Assembly (NCBI GenBank): GCA_965659595.1
Contig: CBFHWN010000022.1
Span: 1 to 29,697 of the forward strand
DNA: 29,697 bases
Direction of reading: 5' to 3'
Source: Casp-actino8 sp965659595
GTDB lineage: Bacteria; Actinomycetota; Acidimicrobiia; Acidimicrobiales; Ilumatobacteraceae
The notes under the pieces were generated by a model, which had not been told where the DNA came from, ran no database searches, and saw only the letters and a program-made list of their open reading frames with translations. Below, one piece after another: positions 7,029 to 14,976 of the stretch (positions are counted from its first letter, which is position 1; each line of letters starts with the position of its first letter). A program made the position numbers and the translations under genes.

Positions 7029-8465
7029 GTGCTCGATCTTCTCTCCGGATTCGTTCAGGAACTCCGCAACGCGGGGTTGCCGGTGTCGCTCACCGAGAAC
7101 CTCGACGCCATGGAGGCGGTTCGCCACATCCCGATCGAGGACCGCGACGCGTTCAAGTACGCGCTCGGCGCGACTCTCGTGAAGAACAGCGCTCATTGGA
7201 GATCGTTCGAAACGGTCTTCGAGGTGTATTTCTCGCTCCGCGGTCCCGAATACAAGCTGGTCGAAGGTTCTCCCGACGAACTCGACGAGTTGTGGCGCGA
7301 GATGCAAGAGCAGATGCAGGAGGCCGACGGCCGCGGTGCATCGGGTGGCATGGAGTCACTGACACCCGAAGAGATGGCCCAGATGCTGATGCAGGCTCTC
7401 ATGAAGGGCGATCAGGCGATGATGCGAGCGCTGGCTCGTCAGGCGGTCCAGCGATTCGCCGGCATGGAGCCCGGACGTCCGGTGGGCGGGACCTACTACC
7501 TGTATCGAACGCTTCGAAATCTCGACCTCGACGGAATGCTGCAAAAGCTCATGGATGCGAGCCGCGAGGAGGTCGGGGGAGATCTCACACCTCTCGAGGA
7601 GCGGCTCGAACGCGACGAATATGAGACCCGCATCGAGAACTTCAAGAAGGAGATCGAGGCTGAGATCCGGCGCCGACTCGTCGCTGACCGTGGCGCGGAA
7701 GCCATGGCCAAGACGCTGCGCAAACCTCTTCCCGAAGACGTCGAGTTCATGCACGCGAGCCGCGACGAGATGGCGCTCTTGAAGAAGTCTTTGTATCCGC
7801 TCACCCGAAAACTGGCCGCGCGTCTCGCCCGAAAGCGCCGTCACGGCCGCAAGGGTCCGCTCGACTTCCGCAACACAGTGCGTCACTCGCTGTCCTACGG
7901 GGGAGTGCCGGCCGATCCGAAGTTCAAGTATCCGCGACCGGCCAAGCCCGAGCTCATGGTGGTGGCCGACATCTCGGGAAGCGTCGCGGCGTTCGCCCGG
8001 TTCACCTTGATGCTCGTCTACGCGATTCAGAACCAATTCTCCAAAGTGAGATCGTTCGTGTTCATCGATGGTCTCGACGAGGTCACCGACTTCTTCCGCA
8101 ACACCGAGGACATCACCGAGGCGATCCATCGCGTCAATACCGAAGCCGATGTGGTGTGGGTGGACGGCCATTCGGACTACGGCCATGCTTTCGAGGTCTT
8201 CTGGGAAAAATACGGCAAGGACGTCGGCCCGAAGACGACTGTTCTGTTGCTCGGCGACGCGCGCAACAATTACCACGCATCACAGGCTTGGGTGGTGAAG
8301 GAAATCGAGCAGAAGGCCCGACACGTCTACTGGCTCAATCCTGAGCCGCGCTCCTATTGGAACACCGGTGATTCGATTGTCGGAGAGTACGGAAATTTCA
8401 CCGACGGAGTCTTCGAGTGTCGCAATCTGCGCCAGCTGGAAGCTTTCGTCGAGAAGTTGGCCTGA
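7029..8465 (+). CDS. VWA domain-containing CoxE-like protein
   Basis: The 478-residue protein pairs with the upstream MoxR ATPase. Its first ~290 residues are helical and charged, with a Met/Gln-rich stretch around 95-140 and a long Glu/Arg-rich segment near 180-260 that may be coiled coil. The C-terminal von Willebrand A fold begins near residue 308 with the MIDAS motif DISGSV (Asp-x-Ser-x-Ser type) and continues to the end. It has no signal peptide or membrane helix, so it is probably cytoplasmic. The GTG start has no strong Shine-Dalgarno sequence. It resembles CoxE/YehP-like VWA proteins; the partner to be matured is not evident from the neighbours. Confidence 0.87.
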   Translation: MLDLLSGFVQELRNAGLPVSLTENLDAMEAVRHIPIEDRDAFKYALGATLVKNSAHWRSFETVFEVYFSLRGPEYKLVEGSPDELDELWREMQEQMQEADGRGASGGMESLTPEEMAQMLMQALMKGDQAMMRALARQAVQRFAGMEPGRPVGGTYYLYRTLRNLDLDGMLQKLMDASREEVGGDLTPLEERLERDEYETRIENFKKEIEAEIRRRLVADRGAEAMAKTLRKPLPEDVEFMHASRDEMALLKKSLYPLTRKLAARLARKRRHGRKGPLDFRNTVRHSLSYGGVPADPKFKYPRPAKPELMVVADISGSVAAFARFTLMLVYAIQNQFSKVRSFVFIDGLDEVTDFFRNTEDITEAIHRVNTEADVVWVDGHSDYGHAFEVFWEKYGKDVGPKTTVLLLGDARNNYHASQAWVVKEIEQKARHVYWLNPEPRSYWNTGDSIVGEYGNFTDGVFECRNLRQLEAFVEKLA

Positions 8466-8466
8466 C

Positions 8467-9096
8467 ATGACCCGCTTCGTGTTCGTTCGGCACGGAGAGT
8501 CGCAGGTGACCGTCGACCGAGTCGTCGGCGGCCCTCGTTCGTGTCGAGGCCTTTCCGAACTCGGGCGTCGACAGGCCGAGAGCCTTCGTGACCGTTGGGC
8601 GACTCATCTCGAGCTCCCGTTCGACGTCGTGTATTCGAGCGCCTACCCCCGAGCGCGTGAGACCGCCGAGATCGTTCTTCCGGCACTCGGAACGACGCCA
8701 CTCGAGATCGATCCCGAACTCGGTGAGCACGATCCGGGTCCCGATTGCGATGGTCTGACTTACGTGCAATTCGAGGAGAAGTTCGGCAATCCCGACTGGG
8801 AAGCCGATCCCTACGGCGTCACGTTTCCGGGTGGTGAGACCATTGCCGAGTTCCAGTTGCGCATCGGATCGGCCGTGCGTCGTCTCTGCGAGCGCCATCC
8901 GAGTTCCTCCGTGGCCGTGTTCTGCCACGGAGGTGTGATCGACACCGTGATGCGCCAGTCGTTGCGGGCCTTTGGTACCGGGTCGTTCGAGATCCACACC
9001 AAGAACACATCGATCACCGAACTCGAACTGGTTCGGGCCGGACGTTGGCGGCTCATTCGCTACAACGACGTCGCCCATCTCGACGGATTGCCATGA
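8467..9096 (+). CDS. Histidine phosphatase family protein
   Basis: A 209-residue member of the phosphoglycerate mutase-like/histidine phosphatase superfamily. The catalytic RHGES motif is at residues 8-12 with phospho-acceptor His9; the proton-donor region SSAYPRARETAE follows, and the second conserved His is in the CHGG motif at 154. The ATG lies one base after the VWA stop, and the stop overlaps the next gene (ATGA), so it is translated as part of this operon. The substrate cannot be predicted: the family includes sugar phosphatases, cofactor phosphatases and mutases. The closing segment keeps the usual NTSITELE pattern. Confidence 0.88.
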   Translation: MTRFVFVRHGESQVTVDRVVGGPRSCRGLSELGRRQAESLRDRWATHLELPFDVVYSSAYPRARETAEIVLPALGTTPLEIDPELGEHDPGPDCDGLTYVQFEEKFGNPDWEADPYGVTFPGGETIAEFQLRIGSAVRRLCERHPSSSVAVFCHGGVIDTVMRQSLRAFGTGSFEIHTKNTSITELELVRAGRWRLIRYNDVAHLDGLP

Positions 9097-10493
9097 CGTC
9101 GGTCCGCGCCATCGTCGTCGGAGCGGGTTCGGCCGGCTCGGTGATGGCACGTCGTCTGGTCGATGCCGATTTTCGGGTCACGCTCGTCGAAGCCGGACCC
9201 GACGGCGTGTCACCACCGGGGGTTGAGAGCCCGTCGTTCTTCGCCGCTCTCGCCGAACCCGGTCGTATCTGGCCCGAGCTGACCGCGACTCGCGTGGAAG
9301 GACAACCCGAGCGTCTCTACGCGCGTGGTCGAGGTGTGGGTGGTTCGTCGGCGGTCAATGCCATGATCGGTCTCTGGGGTGAACCCGACGACTACGACCG
9401 GTGGGAAAGAGATCATTTCTGCGAGGGCTGGTCGTGGAGCGATGTGTTGCCGGTCTTCATGAAAATGCCGATTCCCCTCCGAACGCCTCGTCGCCACGAA
9501 GTGGGTCCAGTGGGCCGTGCCATCGCCGAGATCGGACGTGCCGACGGCTGGGTCGAACACGTCGGACCGGGTGCGGTCGGTCCCCTCGGACGCGATGTCG
9601 GCTTCTGTCGGCTCACCCAGGACACCGAAGGTCGTCGAGTGAGCGCGTTCGGTGTGTACGTGTCTCCGGTGCGTAGTGATCCACGTCTCGAAGTCGTCAC
9701 CGACGTCGAGGTGGATCGGGTGGCGATCGAGAACGGGAGCGTGCGCGGTGTGGTGCTGGCCGACGGAACTTTCCTCGAAGCCGAGGTGGTCGTCATGGCG
9801 GCTGGCGCCATTGCGACACCGAGAATTCTCCTGCGTTCGTCGCTCGACAACCCTCACGTCGGAGTCGGGGTGCAGGATCACGCGGCGACCAGTTTCACCC
9901 TCGCGCTTGCCGATGCATGGAGTCCTGATCAGCTCGCCGTGGGGGTCGTTGGCCGATTCTCATCCGGTCACGCGCCGGCCGATCTGCAGGTGCTGCCCAT
10001 CGATCATCTCGGCCCCGACGCGCTCGGTCTCGCCGTGGTGAACGTCGCCCTCATGAACGTGCACTCACGTGGGGTGGTCGATCTCGATCGAGTCTCGTTC
10101 GACATGTTGAGTGACGAACGCGATCTGGACGCTTTGATCGCCGGTGTCCGGACGATTCGCCCGTGGTTCGAGCGGGGACCTTTGGCCCATCTCGTCTCGG
10201 CGGTGCTGGTCGACGACCAGGGTTCTCCCCTCGCCGATCTCGGAGACGACGACGAGTCGCTACGTCAGTGGGTGACCTCGGTGACGGGCGACTACGTCCA
10301 CGCGGCGGCTTCGTGCACCATGGGCCGCCGAGGCCATTCGGTGGTGGACCGATTCGGACGAAGCTGGGACGTGCAGGGACTGTGGGTGGCCGACGCATCG
10401 ATCATGCCGAGACTGCCGCGTGCCAACACCCATTTACCGACGGTGATGGTGGCCGAGCGAGTAGCCGAGTTCCTGGTGGCGAGCTCGCAATAG
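9093..10493 (+). CDS. GMC-family FAD-dependent oxidoreductase
   Basis: Flavoprotein of the glucose-methanol-choline family, predicted to oxidise an alcohol. The 466-residue product has an N-terminal FAD site VVGAGSAGSVMARRL (about 7-21), then LYARGRGVGGSSAVNAM, the second GMC signature region VVMAAGAIATPRILLRSS, and a C-terminal HAAASCTMG and LWVADASIMPRLPRANTHLPTVM block carrying the catalytic His/Asn region. It begins inside the stop of the phosphatase gene (ATGA overlap). It is short for the family, in the size range of mycofactocin-associated GMC enzymes, but no other mft gene is visible, so that assignment is not made. Confidence 0.88.
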   Translation: MTSVRAIVVGAGSAGSVMARRLVDADFRVTLVEAGPDGVSPPGVESPSFFAALAEPGRIWPELTATRVEGQPERLYARGRGVGGSSAVNAMIGLWGEPDDYDRWERDHFCEGWSWSDVLPVFMKMPIPLRTPRRHEVGPVGRAIAEIGRADGWVEHVGPGAVGPLGRDVGFCRLTQDTEGRRVSAFGVYVSPVRSDPRLEVVTDVEVDRVAIENGSVRGVVLADGTFLEAEVVVMAAGAIATPRILLRSSLDNPHVGVGVQDHAATSFTLALADAWSPDQLAVGVVGRFSSGHAPADLQVLPIDHLGPDALGLAVVNVALMNVHSRGVVDLDRVSFDMLSDERDLDALIAGVRTIRPWFERGPLAHLVSAVLVDDQGSPLADLGDDDESLRQWVTSVTGDYVHAAASCTMGRRGHSVVDRFGRSWDVQGLWVADASIMPRLPRANTHLPTVMVAERVAEFLVASSQ

Positions 10494-10550
10494 GTCGCCG
10501 CCGACTCCGTCGTGCGAGTTCGTGTCACACCCCTGTGGTCCACTTCAGCC

Positions 10551-10787
10551 ATGAGCACAACACCCTCTCGTCCCAGCACGCCGTCGATCGTCATCGACTG
10601 CCAGACCTGTGTGGCTCGCGACACCGATGCCTGCACCGATTGCATGGTCTCGTACCTGTGTCGTGACGAGCCGTCGACGGCCGTGGTCTTCGATCTGGCC
10701 GAGTGGCGCGCGGTGCGTGTTCTCGCTGACGCCGGTCTCGTGCCTACGCTTCGACATCGTGCGTCCACCGAAGTTTCCGCCTCCTGA
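10551..10787 (+). CDS. Small Cys-rich protein of unknown function
   Basis: A 78-residue protein that I do not recognise. It has five cysteines spaced C-x2-C-x7-C-x2-C-x5-C (residues about 15-36), which suggests a bound zinc ion or a small iron-sulfur site. An acidic, hydrophobic segment then reads AVVFDLAEWRAVRVLADAGLV. The ATG at 10551 was chosen because the coding-like composition begins there; an in-frame GTG lies 39 bases upstream. Its 3' end overlaps the predicted start of queG by 29 bases in another frame and contains the queG -10 box. The link to the adjacent iron-sulfur enzyme is suggestive only. Confidence 0.6.
   Translation: MSTTPSRPSTPSIVIDCQTCVARDTDACTDCMVSYLCRDEPSTAVVFDLAEWRAVRVLADAGLVPTLRHRASTEVSAS
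10745..10750 (+). promoter_or_regulatory. Leaderless-type -10 box (TACGCT) of queG
   Basis: TACGCT lies 8 bases before the GTG at 10759 and inside the 3' end of the preceding small gene. There is no Shine-Dalgarno sequence. It supports queG having its own start of transcription. Confidence 0.4.
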
Positions 10788-11922
10788 CGCCTCGACGTCC
10801 GAATACGTCGAGGGCCTGCTCGAGTTCGCCAGATCTCGCGGACTCGACAGGGTCGGAGTGACCGATGCTGGAATCCTGGCTCGATCGAGGGTGGCCTTGG
10901 TCGATCGGCGCGAACGCGGCCTGTCCGACACCATGGGATTCACGTTCCGCGACCCGATTCGTTCGACCGATCCGAATCGGGCCGTCGACGGTGCCCGATC
11001 GATCTTGGTGGGGGCACTCAGTTACGCCGGTGCCGGCGATGAGCACGAGTTCGCCGAGGCTTCCGACCGGTCGGGAGTCGACGCTCGGGTGGCGCGCTAC
11101 GCCCGGCACGATTTCTACACGCCACTGCGACGCGCGCTTCAGGACGTTGCGTTGCGATTACGAGCCGACGGATTTCGGGCCGTCGTCTTCGCCGACGAAA
11201 ACGATCTGGTCGATCGTGAAGTGGCGTGGCGGGCCGGACTCGGCTGGTGGGGGAAGAACGCCAACTTGTTGATGCCAGGCGCGGGCAGCTGGTTCGTGCT
11301 GGGATCGGTCGTCACAACGGCGCCTTTGGCGGTCACGGCTGGACCGGCGGCCGATGGCTGCGGTTCGTGTCGACGATGTCTCGACGACTGCCCGACCGGT
11401 GCGATCGTCGAGGAGGGTGTGGTCGACGCCCGACGATGTCTCGCCTGGCTGGTTCAAAAAGTCGGAATCTTTCCGCCCGATCATCGGGTCGCGCTCGGAG
11501 ATCGCATCTACGGTTGTGACGACTGTCAGGAGTCGTGTCCTCCGACGGTTCGGTTGTCGAGTCGGGTTCCGGCTCGCTCGAAGGTCGATGGAACCGGTGC
11601 AACGATTGACGTGATCGAGCTCCTGAACTCGACCGACGAAGCTCTCCTCGATCGCCTCGGACGCTGGTATGTCCCCGAACGTGATCCGCGGTGGCTGCGC
11701 CGCAATGCTCTCGTCGTCCTCGGCAATGTGGCTCCTGTCCCGGCGGGAGAATCGGTTCGTGCAGTACTCCACCACTACCTTTCTCATCATGATCCGATGT
11801 TGCGTGCTCACGCGGTCTGGGCAGCTCGCCGGCTCGGAGCCGACGAACTTCTCGAACTGGTACGACACGACTCCAATTCCGATGTCGTCGACGAAGTGAG
11901 ACGGCCGGTCCCGAAGCGATGA
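10759..11922 (+). CDS. queG: Epoxyqueuosine reductase
   Basis: Cobalamin- and [4Fe-4S]-dependent enzyme that reduces epoxyqueuosine to queuosine in tRNA, the last step of queuosine synthesis. The 387-residue product has the cobalamin-binding N-terminal half with AGLGWWGKN. A double ferredoxin module follows: CGSCRRCLDDCP, the CLAWLVQKVG segment and CDDCQESCP. The C-terminal part holds HEAT-like helices (DPRWLRRNALVVLG, HDPMLRAHAVWAARRLG). The usual DTGPVLER active-site stretch reads DENDLVDR, keeping the acidic residue but losing the proline. The GTG start is set by the N-terminal length and the upstream -10 box. The stop overlaps the next gene (ATGA). No other queuosine genes are nearby. Confidence 0.88.
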   Translation: MRPPKFPPPDASTSEYVEGLLEFARSRGLDRVGVTDAGILARSRVALVDRRERGLSDTMGFTFRDPIRSTDPNRAVDGARSILVGALSYAGAGDEHEFAEASDRSGVDARVARYARHDFYTPLRRALQDVALRLRADGFRAVVFADENDLVDREVAWRAGLGWWGKNANLLMPGAGSWFVLGSVVTTAPLAVTAGPAADGCGSCRRCLDDCPTGAIVEEGVVDARRCLAWLVQKVGIFPPDHRVALGDRIYGCDDCQESCPPTVRLSSRVPARSKVDGTGATIDVIELLNSTDEALLDRLGRWYVPERDPRWLRRNALVVLGNVAPVPAGESVRAVLHHYLSHHDPMLRAHAVWAARRLGADELLELVRHDSNSDVVDEVRRPVPKR

Positions 11923-13040
11923 AGCACCTCCTTGTCACCAACGATTTTCCACCGAAGATCGGCGGGATTCAGTCGCTGTTGTGGGAGTGGTGGCGACGCT
12001 TGCCGCCCGAGTCGTTCACTGTCCTCACGAGTCCGTACGCAGGTGCCGACGCGTTCGACGCCGAGCAGCCGTTTCGTATCGAGCGAACCCGGGAACCCGT
12101 CTTGTTGCCCCACCCGTGGATGGTGCGCCGTATCGAGACACTGGCCGCCGAGGTGGGCGCCGATCTCGTGGTCCTCGACCCGGCGGTGCCACTCGGCATC
12201 GTCGGACCCTGGTTGTCGCGCCCCTACGACGTGGTCCTGCACGGAGCCGAAGTCACGGTGCCCGGGCGTCTGCCGGTGTCGCGTCGAGTCCTCGGCCGAG
12301 TCCTGCGGAAGGCCCGCCACGTGATCGCCGCGGGCGGCTATCCCGCCGCCGAGGCCGAACGGGCGGCCGGGCGGACACTCGACGTGACCATCGTTCCACC
12401 CGGAGTCGATCTCGATCGCTTCGTTCCCCTCGACGTCGACGCACGCAGTGCCGCTCGTCGGCATTTCGGACTCGACGACGATGCCGAGGTCGTGGTCGCC
12501 GTCAGTCGACTCGTGCCACGCAAAGGGTTCGACACGGCGATACGCGCCGTCGCCCGCCTGTCGGCTCGACGGCCAAACCTCGTTCTGGTGATCGCCGGGG
12601 CCGGCCGTGATCGAGAACGACTCGAGAAATTGGCGCAGGCCGAATCGGCGCCCGTGCGTTTCCTTGGTCGGGTGCCGAACGACGACTTGCCCCGCCTCTA
12701 CGGATGCGCCGATGTATCGGTAATGATGTGCCGCAACCGCTGGGCCGGACTCGAACAAGAAGGTTTCGGCATCGTGTTCGTCGAGGCGGCGGCCTGTGGG
12801 GTTCCGGCAATCGCCGGGGCGAGTGGGGGAGCGGCCGAGGCGGTGGCCGATGGGGTCACCGGATTCGTCGTGTCCAACCCGCGTGACGTGGCCAAGGTCG
12901 TCGCGCGACTCGACGAGATTCTCTCCGATCCTGTTCGGCGGATCGCCATGGGACGAGCGGCGCGTGACCGAGTCGAGGCCGAATTTTCGTACGACGTACT
13001 GTCGCGACGGCTCGGTGACGCTCTCGGGGTCTGGTCGTGA
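11919..13040 (+). CDS. GT4 glycosyltransferase, PimB'-like mannosyltransferase
   Basis: Retaining GT-B glycosyltransferase, most like the actinobacterial PimB' enzymes that add the second mannose to phosphatidylinositol mannoside at the inner face of the membrane. The 373-residue product opens with VTNDFPPKIGGIQ, the glycine-rich acceptor loop typical of this group. The GDP-sugar site shows VSRLVPRKGFD and the E-x7-E motif EGFGIVFVE (near residue 285), followed by ASGGAAEAV. It starts in the queG stop and is followed by a coupled membrane protein, an SRPBCC protein and a ROK kinase. PimB' and an SRPBCC gene are also neighbours in mycobacteria, which supports the call. Donor and acceptor are inferred. 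Confidence 0.82.
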   Translation: MKHLLVTNDFPPKIGGIQSLLWEWWRRLPPESFTVLTSPYAGADAFDAEQPFRIERTREPVLLPHPWMVRRIETLAAEVGADLVVLDPAVPLGIVGPWLSRPYDVVLHGAEVTVPGRLPVSRRVLGRVLRKARHVIAAGGYPAAEAERAAGRTLDVTIVPPGVDLDRFVPLDVDARSAARRHFGLDDDAEVVVAVSRLVPRKGFDTAIRAVARLSARRPNLVLVIAGAGRDRERLEKLAQAESAPVRFLGRVPNDDLPRLYGCADVSVMMCRNRWAGLEQEGFGIVFVEAAACGVPAIAGASGGAAEAVADGVTGFVVSNPRDVAKVVARLDEILSDPVRRIAMGRAARDRVEAEFSYDVLSRRLGDALGVWS

Positions 13041-13516
13041 ACGACTTCCTTCCTGGCCGCCTCATCGTCCGCGTCGATGTGATGGGCACGGCCCTGTTCT
13101 CCGTATCGAGTGTCGTCGCCGCCGTGGTGTTCGACGGTTGGTTCAAAGTGCAAGGAGTCGTGGTCGCGCTTGGACTCTTCGCCGTGGGGGTCGTCGCGTT
13201 CTTGTGGGGTTACTGGGCCGCCGTGCAACGCAGTCGGCGCGACGAACTGGCGGTTGCCGAGCTGTACTTCTTGCTCGGGGCCGCCATACCGACCCGCGTC
13301 AAGAGGGTCATGAACTCCTGCCTCGGCGTCCAGACGGTCGTGTCACTTGCGACCGCGCTCGCCCGTCCGACGACGCCGGCCGACTCGGCCAGCGGTTCGA
13401 CGGCCGGATCCACCCTCGCTTTCGGGGTCCTGGTTCCCGTCCTCGGCCTCGGATTGAACGGTCTGTGGGCGGCCCTTCACGGTCGTTTCCCGCCGCGTCG
13501 CGCCTCGGTCGGCTAG
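13037..13516 (+). CDS. Four-helix membrane protein of unknown function
   Basis: The 159-residue protein has four hydrophobic segments at about 15-35, 40-62, 90-110 and 130-152. A charged loop lies between the second and third (SRRDELAVAE), and a Ser/Ala/Thr-rich loop precedes the fourth. I do not recognise a named family. The GTG start overlaps the glycosyltransferase stop (GTGA), so the two are probably translated together. A role in lipid-linked glycan work is guessed from position alone. Confidence 0.75.
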   Translation: MNDFLPGRLIVRVDVMGTALFSVSSVVAAVVFDGWFKVQGVVVALGLFAVGVVAFLWGYWAAVQRSRRDELAVAELYFLLGAAIPTRVKRVMNSCLGVQTVVSLATALARPTTPADSASGSTAGSTLAFGVLVPVLGLGLNGLWAALHGRFPPRRASVG

Positions 13517-13519
13517 AAA
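13514..13519 (+). promoter_or_regulatory. Putative -10 box (TAGAAA) of the SRPBCC gene
   Basis: TAGAAA (or TAGAAAT) lies 6 bases before the ATG at 13526 and begins at the stop codon of the preceding gene. The following AAGG could be a poor Shine-Dalgarno sequence but is too close to the ATG. Confidence 0.4.
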
Positions 13520-13525
13520 TAAGGC

Positions 13526-13960
13526 ATGGCCGACACCGCATCGCTCACCATTTCGATCGCGGCACCCCTCGAACGGTGTTGGGCGATCGCCACCGATTTC
13601 GAGAACTATCCCGACTGGGCGACCGACGTGAAGTCGGCTGCCGTTCGTCAGCGAGACGCCGAAGGGCGGCCGACCCAGGTCGAATTTCGCACCTCGGCGC
13701 TCGGACGGAGCACGCATTACGTCCTGGAGTACGACTACTCGGCCGCTCCCCATCGGCTCGCATGGAAGATGGTGTCGGGTGACATCATGCGGGCGGTGGA
13801 CGGCGCCTACATGTTTGCCCCCGACGCGTCGGGCGGGGTCGTCCTCACGTACAACCTCTCGATCGACTTGATCGTGCCCCTTCCTGGATTCGTGAAGAGG
13901 CGGGCCGAGGTCCGCATCTTGAACACGGTGAAGGAACTCAAGGTCCGCGCCGAGTCCTGA
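13526..13960 (+). CDS. SRPBCC/polyketide cyclase-like lipid-binding protein
   Basis: The 144-residue protein matches the START-like SRPBCC fold in size and pattern. It opens with SLTISIAAPLERCWAIATDFENYPDW (the characteristic first strand and helix pair), has central beta strands around RSTHYVLEYDYS, and ends in a long amphipathic helix near PGFVKRRAEVRILNTVKELK. Such proteins bind hydrophobic ligands in a deep pocket; the ligand is unknown. Its place between a PimB'-like gene and a glucokinase resembles an arrangement I recall from other actinobacteria. The start is supported by the upstream -10 box. Confidence 0.82.
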   Translation: MADTASLTISIAAPLERCWAIATDFENYPDWATDVKSAAVRQRDAEGRPTQVEFRTSALGRSTHYVLEYDYSAAPHRLAWKMVSGDIMRAVDGAYMFAPDASGGVVLTYNLSIDLIVPLPGFVKRRAEVRILNTVKELKVRAES

Positions 13961-13971
13961 AGACTTTTCCT

Positions 13972-14904
13972 GTGACCGACCGACCCTCGCTTCGGCTCGG
14001 TCTCGACGTCGGTGGAACCAAGTGTCTGGCCGTGGTGGTCGACGACGGAGGCTCGGTCGTCGAGAGACGCCGAGTTCCAACGCCGTCCGGCGCGAAGGAC
14101 ATCGAAGATGCTCTCGTCGAATTGGTGCAGTCTTTCGAGGTCGGGGTCGACGAGTGGACCACGATCGGGGTCGGGGTTCCCGGACTCGTGTCTCTCGACG
14201 GGGTCATCGTGTCGTCGCCCAACCTGCCCGGTGTCGAGAACTTTCCGGTCGCGCAGCGTCTCGTCGAGCGCCTTGGTCGCCCGATTCCGGTTGACAACGA
14301 TGCCAATTGCGCAGCCCGCGCCGAGTGGCGGGTGGGAGCGGCCCGGGCGCGTGACGATGCGTTGATCGTGACCATCGGCACCGGAATCGGCGGGGGAGTC
14401 GTCGCGGGAGGTCGTCTCGTTCGCGGAGCCCACGGTTTCGCCGGCGAGATCGGTCATGTGGTCGTCGACGTGGGTGGGCGCGAGTGCCCGTGCGGTCGTC
14501 AGGGCTGCTGGGAGCAGTACGCATCGGGTATGGCCCTGCGACGCCTGGCCCGTGTAGCGCTCGACCGCGGTGCCCGATGGCCGGGTTCCGGTGACGACGC
14601 AATCGACGTACGACGGGCGGCCGAGAACGGGAACGAGGCTGCCTACCGCGTGATCGACGAGTTCGGTGACTGGATCGCTGTTGGAGTTGCCGCACTGGTC
14701 CATGTGGTCGACCCGGAGATCGTCGTGATCGGTGGGGGTGTGGCACACCGGGCCGATGTGGTGCGCGACGCAGTCGAACGTCACCTCGGAGAGCATCTGT
14801 ACGCGTCTCACGTCCGACCGCATCCGCGAGTCGTCCTCGCTCACTTCGGTGAGGATGCCGGAGCGATCGGTGCCGCCTTTCTAGTCCGAGATGACAACGG
14901 TTGA
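13972..14904 (+). CDS. ROK-family glucokinase
   Basis: Predicted cytoplasmic sugar kinase (ATP + glucose to glucose 6-phosphate). The 310-residue product has the phosphate-binding DVGGTK near residue 10, the catalytic region PVDNDANCAARAEW, GTGIGGG, GEIGHVVVD with the zinc-ligand His, and the ROK zinc motif CPCGRQGCWEQYASG, followed by a second phosphate motif VIGGGVAH. The GTG start lies 11 bases after the SRPBCC stop, with an AAGACT hexamer six bases upstream. Being next to phospholipid mannosylation genes and not far from glpK and phosphofructokinase fits general sugar entry. ROK members differ in sugar choice, so glucose is inferred. Confidence 0.85.
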   Translation: MTDRPSLRLGLDVGGTKCLAVVVDDGGSVVERRRVPTPSGAKDIEDALVELVQSFEVGVDEWTTIGVGVPGLVSLDGVIVSSPNLPGVENFPVAQRLVERLGRPIPVDNDANCAARAEWRVGAARARDDALIVTIGTGIGGGVVAGGRLVRGAHGFAGEIGHVVVDVGGRECPCGRQGCWEQYASGMALRRLARVALDRGARWPGSGDDAIDVRRAAENGNEAAYRVIDEFGDWIAVGVAALVHVVDPEIVVIGGGVAHRADVVRDAVERHLGEHLYASHVRPHPRVVLAHFGEDAGAIGAAFLVRDDNG

Positions 14905-14962
14905 CTCCGAGCGGAATCGCCAGCCACGACGAAAGGACCCTGGTTCGCGGGATGCAGGCCAG

Positions 14963-14968
14963 TAGCGT
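14963..14968 (+). promoter_or_regulatory. Leaderless-type -10 box (TAGCGT) of the aminotransferase gene
   Basis: TAGCGT lies 8 bases before the ATG at 14977 within a 72-base intergenic gap that shows no other feature. No Shine-Dalgarno sequence is present. Confidence 0.45.
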
Positions 14969-14976
14969 CGAGAATT

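Noticed and set aside
9210..9881. Long antisense open frame within the GMC gene
   Set aside because: Translation is His/Arg/Thr-rich with no recognisable domain, while the plus-strand frame is a clear GMC enzyme.
9093..10493. Mycofactocin-associated dehydrogenase (MftG) identity for the GMC gene
   Set aside because: Size fits, but no mftA-F gene or precursor peptide is visible in the window.
12796..13782. Long overlapping open frame on the plus strand across the glycosyltransferase and membrane-protein genes
   Set aside because: Arg/Ser-rich composition and no family motif; it is an out-of-frame shadow typical of high-GC DNA.
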